Assembly (NCBI GenBank): GCA_022376515.1
Contig: WTXI01000232.1
Location: 1-57,837, forward strand
Length of the DNA stretch: 57,837 bases
From: Lactifluus volemus
Taxonomy: Eukaryota; Basidiomycota; Agaricomycetes; Russulales; Russulaceae
Reading direction: 5' to 3'
Numbering within the stretch: the first letter of the stretch is position 1; the number at the start of each line of letters is the position of its first letter. A model generated the notes under the pieces. That model searched no databases. It was given only the letters and a program-made list of their open reading frames with translations, and was not told the DNA's origin. The translations under genes were made by a program, and so were the position numbers. Shown here in pieces: positions 44,991-57,143 of this stretch.

Positions 44991-47060
44991 TTACCGCCGA
45001 CGAGCTCCTCTAAGCGTAGCAAGTCTCCAGCGCATCTCACGAACCTTCCCAGCCCCTTTCCCAAACACGATCACTTTACCACTCCCACCTGCGCGTGCCG
45101 TTCTACCGGCACGATGAATAAAGTCCGCCGTGTTTCGTGGGAGGATGTGGGGATCCAAGACGAACACGTGAGAGACGCTCGGGTCAAAGTCGAGCCCTCT
45201 CGCGAGAAGTGAGGTGCTCAGTAGAACGCGCGGCTCTTCCTCCTTCGCCCTTTTTTCTCCCGAAGACGTCGGAGTCGGCGGTTGTGGACGACTCTTCACA
45301 GGCTTGAGGAATCCAGCAAGATGCTTATTTGACCCGTGCGTTCGCTGTTGCCCGATTACACCTGGACTTTTACCCTTCCCATGTCCCGTCACGACGATAT
45401 TCGAAACGTCGTGCTCGGAGAGATACGCGCCCATCTCACCTGCGCGCGCACGTGTGTTGGTAAAAATGATGACTCGCGCACGAGGCTGTCCCGCCAGAGC
45501 ATCGTCGCGCCAGACTGCCTTGAGTTTCGCGAGTACTTCCGCATTGCGATTCCCGGAGGTATAGGGTGCAAATTCGAGTGCGAGGTGTGCGGGAAGACGA
45601 TGCAGCCGTGGAGAAACCAACCTCGTCATCGTGGGATGGTGCTTATCGAGATGCGCGGCCAAAGCTACGGGAATGGTCGCGGAGGTAAGCACAAAGTTGA
45701 ACGGATAGTCGAGCGGCGTGTGCGCTTGAGTGCTCGACGGTTCGTCGGTTCGACTGATGACAGGGATGGGCTTCCCGCGTGCAGCAGCGACGTCACTCAG
45801 CAGGAGTAGTGTATGATCAATAAAGTCAGAATCTATGTCGTACGTTTCAGAGAAAAAGTGGTGGGGCAGATTGATCGTCAAAGGCAAACGCACCGAAAAG
45901 AACGTCTGCTTCGTCGACGATTACCCACTCCACATCCGAAAGGCTGACCTCAGGTTTTTTCCGTTTCGCGTCATTGCTCTCAGCCAAATCCTTATTCCAC
46001 CCGACCCCACGGGCCATCTCGAGCATCCTGGAAGGCGTCCCCACGAGTACATCCACGGCATGGCCTATCCCAGAACCTCCGGGGTGGACCTCGAATTCGC
46101 CTCTGGTGGTCGTCATGTCATGGCCGTGTTGAAAGGTATTGGCCATCTTCGCTGCCGACGGCCACGATCTACTAGCACCACCACTATTGACGACGTTGGC
46201 CCGTGATGCACTCTGTACACGCAGTCGAGCATGGTGGACCAAAGCTTTTCCAAAGCTGGCTAGCTGTCGTGATAGTTCGTGTGTTGGTGCTAGCACGAGA
46301 GCGCGTGGACCCGTGCGGCGAGCCAGTGGTCGGAGGAGTTTTTGATCGGTCGCTTTGAGGTCGTGCATCATCGGAAGGAGATATGCAAGCGACTTTCCCG
46401 AGCCGGTCTCAGATGCAAGCAAGAAACGGCGGTGGAGGTGTGCATCAGGTGGCGAGTGAAAGAGATGTTTCAGTGAGAGAGACTGGATCGGTGTTGGGCG
46501 TGCATTGTGGCCGAGTAGGTCCTGCACGGACTGGAGGAGATCGGATGAGAGTGGGGGTGAAGAGAACGTGGAGGGGAGTGTATGCGGTGCTTCGGGGGCG
46601 GTAGAAAAATCAAACTCGGCGGCAGCGATATCGGACGCAGGTTTGCCCGTAGATGTGGTGCTGCGGTCACGTCGGTCACCACCCCTGGCGCGTACACGAA
46701 CATCTTCATATTTCTTCTTGGCCTTGCGTTTGCCACTTTGAGCACCGACACGCTCTCGGGTTCTCAACGGCACACCTCGACGCAACATTTTTCTGTCCGG
46801 AACAGTACGGTTGCGCGTGAATTTTGATTGCGCATCGCGCGGAGCTACCTCGAGGAGTTTGCGCGTGGACTTGCGGGGTAGACCCGTCGGTAGCTTCGGT
46901 GTAAGATCCTTGACGAGGTGGGTGCGAGAGGGCGCTGCCGTCCTAGCTGAAAAGTACCAGAGGTCGGATGCATAGTTCTTCCTTTGTGAAGGAGTAACAA
47001 CGCACCAGAAGCAAAATGGCGTACAAACCTAACCAAGTTGAATCCACATCTCAGCAACAT
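44991..47060 (-). CDS. MRH4: Mitochondrial DEAD-box RNA helicase (Mrh4-like)
   Basis: Three exons (47060-47006, 46946-45894, 45832-44991) encode 649 aa. Mrh4 proteins act in mitochondrial large-ribosomal-subunit assembly; assignment to that subfamily is by overall form and is moderately sure. Helicase motifs in order are Q-like RPTPIQS, motif I SETGSGKS, Ia APTHELSRQ, Ib GTPSRML, II VDEADVLF, III LTSATIP, IV IIFTNTRA, V TSLLARGLDF, and VI HRAGRTARAG. The first exon (MLLRCGFNLVRFVRHFAS) is a basic amphipathic mitochondrial targeting sequence and continues RTAAPSRTHLVK; an upstream in-frame ATG (47107) would mask it, so 47060 is preferred. The start is only 143 bp from the stop of the upstream ubiquitin protease gene on the same strand. 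Confidence 0.88.
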
Positions 47061-47203
47061 GTGGGAGCTGACTAGCGCTGACTTGGGACGCCAGAAAGTT
47101 TGAGACATTTATGTAAGCACAAAGTTCCCCTCATCCAAGTGTCGCGTAGTCTCATGATCATAATACAAACTATAGATCCGTACACCAATTCCCTACAGGC
47201 AGA

Positions 47204-49265
47204 TCATGCACCCACCGTAGCCAGTAACTCATCGTCGACCTCACGCTCACGCGCACGCGCCTGCTCCTTCTCAGCGCGCGCCTTGGCCGCCAGCGCTTCG
47301 CGCTCCCTCACCGCCTCGCTCTCGCGCGCCAGTATGTACGTCGGCGTGCTGTGCGGTTTGTAATCCAACCGACGCTTGACGTAAAAGGCCATGTAGACTG
47401 GTGCAGAGGCGCCAAGTACACCCGCGAGCGTCGCTGACGTCACCTTGTCGTCGTCAAAGCGGCACCACTGAAGATTTTTTGGGTCAACTCGAGGGAAGGA
47501 AGGAGAGAAGTGAGGGGGGAACGCACCGTGTCCTGAAAACGCGCAAAACTCGTATAGTGTCCATTATCGATCTGTCCTTCGTGATTGATCACGGCAAAGA
47601 GCTCATAGTCGTACAGTGCCTCGGGGCCGGGATAGCTGGGGTATTTGTGAGTGAGCTGACGTTTGAGTAGTGGTTCAAGGAAAAAACGCTTACGTTCCAC
47701 TGCCGTCGACGGCTGCCGTGGTATACGGCGCCATATTGATTGACGATGGCACACGCACAGGAGTGTCGATCTTGAACGTTTCGGACCCACGCTGTTCAAA
47801 GCGCTATTTCCTCGACGCTTCAATATTTGACTTTTTCGCATTCATGAGGGTTCACCCACCTTGAACTGGACGGAAAGCACAGGGGGAAGCCGCTTGATCG
47901 AGAGCCGCTTGTTTGCTTCCTGAGAGACCTTGCCGCATTTTTGACAGACCCAATCCTTTACCGAAAGGTTCTCTGACTGCGTGAATCTGTTATCACATCG
48001 TGAATATTGTTTTCATGCCGGTAGTGGTGGCCCACGCACCGTTTGAGACACTCGGAAAGGGTGTTTTGCTGTTCCCGAGCAAGGCCGAGTGATATGTCGA
48101 GGCAGGGGTCAACCGTCTCGCTGAGATTGTTGCACCGCGGACAGCGCACATCGCTCTGGAGCATCCCGCCAAACGTGCTGTGTACGATGCAATTGCATTT
48201 AAGGAGAGTAGAGCCCCGCGCGCTCGCGTGGGCTGCATTGAGCAACGCAATCAAACACTCGTGGGCATCCTGCTGCGCATATCCGGCAAGCGACCCCGCC
48301 GCGCGCCATGCTGTTGCGAGCAGCGCCGTAGATCCGAATGGGGGCTGTGGTGGCGGCGTATGCGTAGCGGAGAAGAGACGATCGAGCTCGCAACAGGCGC
48401 ACTCATCCTTGTTCTTGCACCACCGCGGGTTGTGCTTGTCCCCGAGAAAGTAGTTTCGCAAGAGGGGATTGTGCAAAAGCGCTTGAAGGGTCGCGTTCAG
48501 GAAGCATGTTTGACCTAGGTTGAGTAGCCCTCGCTGGCCTTGGCAGGGAAGTGGTGTGGTGTTGTCGAGCGCGACCATGTCCCTCTCTGCCGGCTTCCAG
48601 CACTGATAAGGTTCGCGAGGAAGTTTCTCGTCTAAGTACCACATAAGAGATCCTCCCAAGGAGAATGAAAGATAACGCTACCTAGAAGCTTGGTTTCCCG
48701 CTCCTCAACCGCCAAAACGACTTGTTGATAGATATCGTCCAATTTGGGTTCATAAATCATGTCCTGGCACTCTTTGCAAAATACCGCGCCAAGTTGCGTA
48801 TCAACACCTGTCCATAGATTCAGAAGGGATACAGAAATAGACATAGCGGACACACAGAATCTGTGATTGTCGGCCTTTAAATGATCGAGGATATGGTCGT
48901 CTTGCCAGCAACCAAAGAAGGCACAGTCAAGACACACAAACGGGCGGGGTGGTGCCAGTCCGCAAGTCCCGCACGTTGGGGATGCTACCTGCCGATTTTA
49001 CCCATGGAGTGTAGCTGTATCAAGACCGGTGACTAACACACACCTTGCGCCGTTTTGCAGGATGGAGCGCGTCATGGGTCCTCTGTGCCCTCCAGACAAC
49101 TGCGCGGCGAAATGTCTTGAGCAAAGGGCCAGACTCGGTAGAGTCTTCCAGCAGAGCGGTGATGTGAGAACAAGGTGTAAACTCTGTAGACTCATCGAAA
49201 AGGCCATCTGAAGTTGCGACAGAGCCTGAATGAGATCGAGTCACCGAGTTGGGAGAGGCGGCCAT
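47204..49265 (-). CDS. UBP8: Ubiquitin-specific protease, SAGA Ubp8/USP22-like
   Basis: A multi-exon gene of roughly 550-600 aa. Ubp8 removes ubiquitin from histone H2B within the SAGA deubiquitinating module. Order: start at 49265 (MAASPNSVTRSHSG); zinc-finger UBP domain (CSHI, then SPTCGTCGLAPPRPFVCLDC, FGCW, HLKADNHRF, VFCKECQDMIYEP); linker; USP core with NLGQTCFLN (catalytic Cys), AGYAQQDAHECLIALL, CRCNN-type zinc ligands (VRCPRCNN, WVCQKCGK), NHEGQIDNGHYTSF (catalytic His) and WCRFDDDKV. The C-terminal tail is a long charged helix (AAKARAEKEQARARE). Introns of 45-80 bp keep frame. A longer N-terminus from 49337 is possible, but MAAS fits the family length. Starts head-to-head with the CRN-like gene, 473 bp apart. 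Confidence 0.92.
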
Positions 49266-49738
49266 CGGAAACTCGCGTGGCGCTACAGCTATGACGGGTG
49301 TCTTTACCCTACGACTCGGAATACAATAACACAACAAATAAAATATCTAACTTGCACTGTAATTCTATATATTTCATTTAGTAACTGATCTCATTGCATG
49401 TGTCTATCGTTGTGTTTAACCAGCCACGCAACTCTGGGAATGATTCCAACAACTTGGCGTGCACGTGGAGAACAACGGATACAAATATTAGACTTCGAAA
49501 AGCAAAGTCAACGCCATCTTTTTCACAAATCAAACACCCTGCATTGTTTTCACAAAGTTGTGATGTGATGTGAGAGTAGCTTGGGTCTGATACGCGAGCG
49601 TCTAATTTGCGAACCAATGGTGACCCGGGAATCTGCCACAATTCCCGCATCAGCCACTTGACTTGTAGTTTGTGGCACTCTTTTTTTAAATTATATATTC
49701 TCAACCGGAATGTTCCTACTTCTTCTAAACAGTCAATC
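49266..49738. promoter_or_regulatory. Bidirectional intergenic promoter region
   Basis: 473 bp between the Ubp8-like gene (- strand) and the CRN-like gene (+ strand). AT-rich near 49345-49380 and 49680-49700 (TTTTTTTAAATTATATATTC, a TATA-like run about 45 bp before the + strand start). No further gene is recognised. Confidence 0.45.
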
Positions 49739-52700
49739 ATGCAAGTTCACGACGACCCGGTCTCTGGTCCCTCTGTCCAACTGGTGCATACTATACCCTC
49801 AGTAAAGCTGGATATACCTGACCAAGCTATTCGAGAAGCATCCCGTTTCCTTCGGAACATAAATCTTGATGACCCAGACGATCAAATTCTGAGTGACGTT
49901 TGGTTCTACGTCTACGGGAAGCTCTCTCAGTATCCAACAATCAGCGGATCGATCGCGAATGAAGATGAATTTCATGCCAATGTCAAGCGAAAAGGCGAGA
50001 AAGAGATTCTCGAGCTAGTGAAAGATTCCGCGAGCAGGAACTCCTGGCTTGATCTCATACATAATGGTATATTTTCTTCTTTAATGACCAGCTCTTCTTT
50101 TCATGTCATCTATTCAGACGTGTTTGTGAAAAAAAAATCGGCGGATCCATCAAAATCGGGATGCATATCGTTATCGGAACCATTGGCCGAGGGTTCGCAT
50201 AAACTTGAATCGACCCGATTTATATTTGATCAAGTATTGTGACAGCTACCGAACGGGCATGGAATACCCCTTTCCGGGGAAACGCTGCAGATGTCCTGCT
50301 CATGATCATCTCGACTTATCTCGACAGCGGAAGACAGATCTATGCAAGACAAACAAGCATTGTCAACTCCTCTGGGACAGGCAAGTCGCGCGCTGTAGAT
50401 CAAGTCGCGAGAAGCGTTATTACGGTCCCTATGTGCCTGCGCGGGGTAGGAACCCAAGGTGCCACATTTCGCTCGCTCTCCTTCCATTCTGTTTGCTGAT
50501 TATCATAATTTCTGAACAGGGTTTCCACCTCCAGATGCGGCGCTGCTTGCCTTGTTGACCTCATTTGGGGCTGATCAGGTCGCGGTTGCGCGGAGGCTCC
50601 ATGGATTCGTTTATTCGCTCTTGGCCGTCACCCACGATTATTTAGAGAAGATCGCGTCACAGTGGCCCGGGGATGGTGGGTATTCTTAGGCCTAATTTAT
50701 TTTGGACCGTGCTAACGATGTTGCAGGCCCCACTCCATTACCGACCCTCTCTGATAGAGATCTGTCTCAGGTAGAACGGGACGAGCAAGCGTTGCTTGTC
50801 AAGGAGCGCCAAAGAATGCTAGCCGTTGCCTTCCGTGACAACATGACAATAGGTCAGGCATTCCAAGGTCCGAATCTATATCGTAAAGGATTCTTCGAGA
50901 AGATAATCGAGATTGCCAACAAGGTGTGTTTTCTTGGTTCCTTACCATTTTAGAGGATGACCTCAGGTTGTCTTGAAGTTCGAGAAAGAATGCGTGCAAG
51001 CATTAGATAAAAAGGAAGGCCCTCCTTTATATAAATATAAAAACGAGGGAGTAGTAGAAGCAGGAACAAAGCTCTCACGGTTCATCGACCCGAAGCAATT
51101 GCTCGACTCACCCGATGGACCACGGCACCCGCTTGTCATTCTTTCTTTCGACGAGTCACAGGTACTCACAGATACTCCAAAAGACCACTGGCAAAGTTGG
51201 ACTGTGTTCACGGAACTCCGGCGAGTTCTGCACGAGCTGTCCCACTTACCTATATTCTCTCTTTTTCTTTCGACAACCGGAAAGGCGCTTTCATTCTCCC
51301 CAGCGATACAGTCGGACCCTTCTCTTCGAGTTCGGCGTACCGACCTTTCGCCTCTACATCCTATAACCGAGATCAGTTTTGATGACCTTGCACATCCAGC
51401 AATGGAAGACGATATCATGTTATCTCAAGTGGTACAGACCGACTGGATATCCCACTTGGGCCGTCCACTGTATGTCCACCTCCACTGGCAGTCATGACTA
51501 CCGTTTCAAAGAATCTAATCACTTCCCACTTGTCATAGGTTTGGCTCACACTATGATGCTTTGGCAGAGGACATAAAAGACAACGAGGTGATGCACTTTG
51601 CCAGGATGAAACTATTAAACGCTCGCCCTGAGCTCACTGACAAAACCTTGACTGGGCCAGGCGCTTTGGCTTGCCTGTCAGTTCGCTTCGCATTGGAGTT
51701 TGATCTCTCGAATGGAGATGCTCGCAGCGTGGCCCGTGATCACATTGAAAACCATATGCGACTCTGCGTTGCGGCCACTACGGGACTCGAAACCTTAATC
51801 ACCGTCGCTGGGTCGGAACCACTCCTTGCCGAGGCCGCCCGTAAACTGCTGGACTTGACCCAGAAGACACATGTTAGCCTCCTAGCAAACAATTCCGATC
51901 TGAATTGCGTTGATCGTGGCATGCGTGGAGAGCTAGTTGCGGCACTCCTTATCATGCGGGCGCGTGATGCGTCGTCAATCACATCGAGAACTGTTCGCGT
52001 CACCGACTTCATAAAGGCGTTGCTTCCAGACGATGATTATGAGAAGCTACAAAATTCCCGGCCGCATCACTCGCAGGACATCAATGACACCCGCACATTC
52101 GAAGAAATATTCAAGGGCTATACGATGTGGTTCAACCATATCATCCGCACCAGAGATACCGACATGATCAATATCCGACATCTCTGGAAGTTCATCACGA
52201 GGGGCGCAATGGTGATGTGCGCCAACAATCAACGTGGGGTGGACATTGTACTGCCAATTTGCGACCCAAGTCGAAAGCTTTCACGTCATAATGTGACGGC
52301 GATCCTTGTGCAAGTCAAGAACGACAAGAATTTCAATGGGTATAACCGGACATTGTTTGATGGGTTGGATCCATTCGACGTCAACCTGTTTTCTAATGGG
52401 GACCCGCCCCTTCCCGTGATTCGAATGGTGTTTGCGCTCGCCTCTGTTCAAACCGGGGTTTCATATAGCACCGCGCCTGAGCGCAGACATCACGGCGGAC
52501 GGTTTACTGGGTATGACATATGGTTCTCGGGACTGTCGGCGAAGACATTCAAGGGGACCGACGAAGATGTGGATTCATACAAGAAGCTGTTGACGCGCTC
52601 GCTGCAACCTCATGATGCATACGAATTGAATGAGACGAAGGACTATCATCAGGGCAAGCTGACGAAGGCAGCTAGGGCAAGTCTAAGGAGAAGGTTGGAG

Positions 52701-52772
52701 CCACTGGCGGATGTGGGTGACGAACACAATCACTGTCACCCCCCTCCACAACTTGAAGTCGACTCAACATGA
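49739..52772 (+). CDS. CRN-like protein: P-loop NTPase with PD-(D/E)XK nuclease-like domain
   Basis: Seven exons (49739-50066, 50118-50192, 50246-50458, 50520-50675, 50727-50923, 50967-51469, 51539-52772) give an unbroken 901 aa. Domains: an N-terminal helical region; a P-loop NTPase with Walker A NSSGTGKSR (175-183) and Walker B LVILSFDESQ (about 379-388); a long helical middle; and a restriction-nuclease-like end with RGELVAALL (Glu622), ANNQRGVDIVLPI (Asp726) and ILVQVKND (Gln749, Lys751), the expected E...D...QxK pattern. This architecture is that of Crinkler/CR-type proteins (NTPase plus nuclease) known in fungi and oomycetes, some acting in host or rival nuclei. No signal peptide or LxLFLAK-type leader is seen, so secretion is unsupported. 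Role here unknown. It could equally be a domesticated transposon-derived or intracellular conflict protein. Confidence 0.72.
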
Positions 52773-53912
52773 GCTCACCTCAGGCTGAGGGAAAGAAGAA
52801 GTGGGGTAATGTTTTCGATTCGAGTGATCCTTGTTATCCATGGATCATCGAGTAGTAGCGAACGGCAATACTTTGTAATGTAGATGTTCAATGATTATAT
52901 TTTGTAGGGTGACTTCCATCGAAACCCAACACGATTGCCAGGGACTTGCCAGTTGCGATGAGCCCTGAGATCTGAGACTCAAAACCCCCTCACTGCAGCA
53001 ACACCACCTCCGAGCTCGGCTGGGAGAAGATACGGCCCGCTCTTGCCGTAGCCTGGGCGTCAAAGCTTTTTCTCCGCCAGGAGTCAGTCTCACTAGCTTA
53101 CTTTTTCTTTGTTAAAACAATTACTGTAATGAGAATGTCAAGCCTTCCAGAAGGTCCTAGTGTATCGAGGATTATTCGGTTCAGACAAAAAAAATTGCAG
53201 GGGCTGATGACGTCGGGGGACTTGCATCATACAAATGGGATTACATGTAACTTAGCCATCGACCTCACACGTCGGCTAATGATAGCGCGCACTGGATTTG
53301 ATTTGGTCTAGGTGGTCCAGACCCGGGCAGGAGACTTCGTTGCGGATGAGGAAGGTGACACGATAATGAGAGTTTTATTAAACGCCCCATGTCCGCGAAG
53401 CTGTCTCTCTGGGATAGTTACAACAACATGCTGGCATAACGAACATGGGAGTGACAGCAAGTGTGAGAAGAGCACGTTATCGAGATTTGTGAAGGCTGAT
53501 TCAGATCCCGAGGATCAGAAATAAGAAAGGGACATCAAGACGTCTCGCAAGTCAGTCAGTGATGTGGGGTGAACACGTGGACCGAGAGGTAGTTTATAAT
53601 TACGAGTGAATGAATTACCATTTCTCCGGGGCTTTTTTCAAAAGTAAAAAGAAGATATAAAATAAAAAAAACAGGGAATGTAATGGTGGTAGTAGATGTG
53701 GAGTTTGTTGTTGGATTTGATTGTGTTGATTACCGACGTTGTCTTGCCACGCTAGTCCTTGCCGTCAACAGCCAACACACAGCAGCCAACAACAACTGTG
53801 ACAGCGGCCAGTCCGGACAACTCTCCTCACCCACCCCCCGACTTTTAATTCGCTTTCGAGATTCTCAATTTCCATTCTCTTTTCTCTTTTATATTTTACT
53901 CTTTCTATCTTT
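52773..53912. other. Intergenic region between CRN-like gene and ATG4
   Basis: About 1.1 kb without a supported gene. The last 100 bases before the ATG4 start are strongly pyrimidine-rich (TTTCTCTTTTATATTTTACT), typical of a fungal promoter/transcription start area. Confidence 0.5.
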
Positions 53913-56900
53913 ATGTCTTCTAAATCCCGTCATTCATCGTCGGCCGCAACGACGCCAGCAAACATCTCGAAATTACCTAAGTTCCTCCAATCCAAGCAAG
54001 CTCGCGACCGGTCCAGGTCCATGGTCGACCCCGCCAGTGGCAGCAGTTCCTCCTCAAATGTACTTTTAGATTCACCAACTTCAACAACGACCCAAGGTTC
54101 CAAACGCTCTCTCATTCGCAGGAGTAGTAAGCTCCTAGGCCTCAAGGAGACATCATCCCCACCTCACGACGCCGACATCTCTGAAGATTTTAGCGCTGCA
54201 GATGATAGCACCGATGAGCCGCCCATAATCGTAGAGCCCGTTCCAACGCGAGTGAGGATGCGTTCAGAGCGCCCGCTTAGCTCGGTGTCCGATAATCATC
54301 TTTCTTATTACCAGTCGTCACATTCCACCACTCGTCTCTCTGACATTCCCACACGCCTCTCCGGTTGGTTCCAACACGCCTTCAACTCTTCTTCAACCGA
54401 TCTTTCTCTTCCTCATCTCATCAATTCTGGTCATCTTCCCCAATCCAACGCCTCACCCAAGAGCAGCAAGTCCTCTGCACTACTCTCCGCCGCAAAACAC
54501 GGCAAGGGACACCTCGACAAGGCAATGCGTTACCTCCTCGACAGTGATTCTGCCCCGGATAAATGCACAGACCCAATCTGGATCCTTGGCGTACAACATC
54601 CAGGTTATGAACCCCAGTCTGACTCCATACTCTCTCGCCATAGCTCCATCAACTCGAAGCGGGCATCTACCCTCCGTACTTCGACATCTTCGACCGTAAC
54701 AGCCACCCCTGGCGGGAACGATGACCTCTCATCATCCCAAATTTCATTGTCCTCTAAACATCCGGGTGCCCATTGGCCGCCTGAATTCTACGCCGATTTA
54801 CGTCACGCGTGTGGATCACCTATCGCTCTCACTTTCAACCCATTCGCGATTCTTCGCTCAGTACGCTCGAGCGCGAACAAGCCGAAGCGGTAACCACTGG
54901 TACCCCAACCCCGATTTCCTCTAGTCCTCCTACAAAGCGATGGTGGCCCGGTGGCGAAAAGGGATGGACAAGTGACGCCGGTTGGGGGTGTATGTTGCGC
55001 ACAGGACAATCGTTGCTTGCAACAGCACTTATCCACCTACACCTGGGGCGAGGTATGCCTCCCTTTTTAAAAACTTTTCTTCCCGCCCCCTTTCATCTCT
55101 TCCTGACTGGTTCGTAGATTGGCGGCGCCCTCCTCATCCCGTCCCCACTGCGGATTATGCGACATATGTCCAAATCTTGACCTGGTTCTTCGATTCGCCA
55201 TCCCCTCTCTGTCCCTTCAGCGTGCACCGTATGGCGCTGGCTGGCAAGGATCTTGGCAAGGATGTCGGGCAGTGGTTCGGGCCAAGCACCGCTGCGGGTG
55301 CGATCAAGTACGTAAAATCTTACCCTTCATCGTTCTTCACCGTTCATGTCTTGTCAGAACCCTCGTCCACAACTTCCCAGAAGCGACCCTCGGCATCTCT
55401 ATTGCGGTCCGATGGCCAGATATTCCAGACAGACGGTTTCTCGGCATCTCACCCACCAGGCGGCTCTCCTCGTCCCCGCAAGTTGTCAACATGGGGTGAT
55501 CGCGCAGTTGTCGTGCTTATTGGGTATTCGACTTGGTCTAGACGGTGTCAACCCCATTTATTATGACACCATAAAGGTCGGCGGCTTTTTCGCTATTCAC
55601 GTGGGTTTGGCTCATTTCCACATAGGCGCTGTACACCTTTCCACAATCGATAGGCATAGCGGGCGGTCGGCCATCGTCCTCATATTACTTTGTTGGCTCC
55701 CAGCGGACAATCTATTCTATCTGGACCCTCATCACTCGCGCTCAACAGTTCCATTACGGCCACCCCCGCATGCCGTCGAGCGAGAGCGTGGGATTCCCAT
55801 TCGACAAAGGACCCCGAACGGACCTGTCTCACCTCCGGGCCACCATCGCTCCCCTCCCGCGTCAAGCCGCACAGGCTCGTCATATCGTGCCCCAGCCTCG
55901 CCATCCCCTTATCAAAACAGCTATCGACAAGCAGCTCCTCCTCTGGCGGGGGGCATGCACGATGGCAGTCCACCGGCGCCAATGGTGCAGGATCCGATCT
56001 GTCAGGCGCTGCAAGCGATGCAGGCTTGGATTCTACTCAGGTACACTATGTGACGGCCTACAATCCAACAGAGCTTCGCACGTTCCACTGCGAGCGGGTG
56101 CGCAAGATGCCCCTTTCCGGCCTCGATCCGAGTATGCTCATCGGTTTCCTATGCAAGAATGAGGCGGACTGGATGGACCTTCGACAAAGGGTAACAGAAG
56201 TATGCCTACCTGTAACACTTACCCCGAAACATACATGCTAACTGACAATTTCAGCTGTTCAAGAATCACAAGACTATCTTCTCGATCGTTGACGAGCCAC
56301 CATCCTGGTCGGATGTCGATGACAGTCTCGAATCTATGTCAGAGCCTGATGAGGAAGAGGATATGCCGGACGATAAGGATTCTTCCCGCTCGGCGCCGCC
56401 GATGAGGAGGTACCTGCTGCTCATGTGGAGGAAGAAGATGACTCGGACGGTGACTTTTTCGATGCTGGCGATGGCGCGGGAATCGATGACCGCGTCTCGT
56501 CGCGCGCAGCATCGAAGAGTGGACAAAGTGAGGGCGATACAGAAGACGATCCAATGGGGCCCCTGACTCCCGGCCCGGTGAACTCTTCTTCTCCAGCCGT
56601 CCACTCTGAGGACACGGCAACGCCGCCAAGAAAAGCGAATCAGCCCCGCACGGTGTCCGCCGACGATGGAGACCTCGACGACGAAGAATGGGTAGATCCG
56701 ACGCCGATACCCGCCACGCCTCTCGACGCTGCTCCTCCATCCTCCCAACCACCCCGACACAGCAACCGCCGCCGATGATGATGGCAAAGGCAAAGTCATC
56801 GACCAGCAGCAGAAGTGCGAAGAGTCGCAAACATCGCAAAGTGCCGTTCCCGTCTAGCGCGCAACATGAGGGTACGGACGAGCGGCCACGGCGCATACCA

Positions 56901-57143
56901 CAGATGAGCACCGCACGCGCGCGCGACGGTGGGCGTACACAGAGCGGCGGTGTCAAGGGCGTGATCGCTCCTGAGCCCGGACCGGAGCCAGAGACTGCTG
57001 CAGAGCCCGAACCAGCAACAGACGAACCCGAAGAACCAGGGCCAGAGCCAGAGACCGAACTCGGACCCGGAACCGGACCCGGACCGGCAGAAACCGACGA
57101 ACCTGAACCGGATATGGCGGACGGAGACGGCGACGATTTTTAA
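53913..57143 (+). pseudogene. ATG4: Atg4 autophagy cysteine protease homologue, frame broken repeatedly
   Basis: Atg4 cleaves and recycles Atg8 in autophagy. The start is at 53913 (MSSKSRHSSSAATTPAN), followed by a long serine-rich N-terminal region typical of basidiomycete Atg4. Recognisable protease blocks are TSRVWITYRSHF, GWTSDAGWGCMLRTGQS (catalytic Cys), [74 protein letters not shown] (Asp and His of the triad), and [21 protein letters not shown]. The tail is acidic, ending near ARDGGRTQSGGVKG plus an EPEP-rich extension. Introns at about 55053, 55309, 55577 and 56199 are normal. Homology changes frame, with one-base differences, near 54798, 55405, 55515, 55703 and 55915, and probably 56398 and 56760. 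Several lie in homopolymers, so sequencing error is a serious alternative to pseudogenisation. Confidence 0.8.

Noticed and set aside
54789..54812. Explaining the ATG4 frame changes as introns
   Set aside because: At 54798 and 55405 the expected residues continue without a gap and with only one base gained or lost, and no GT-AG pair of workable length lies there.
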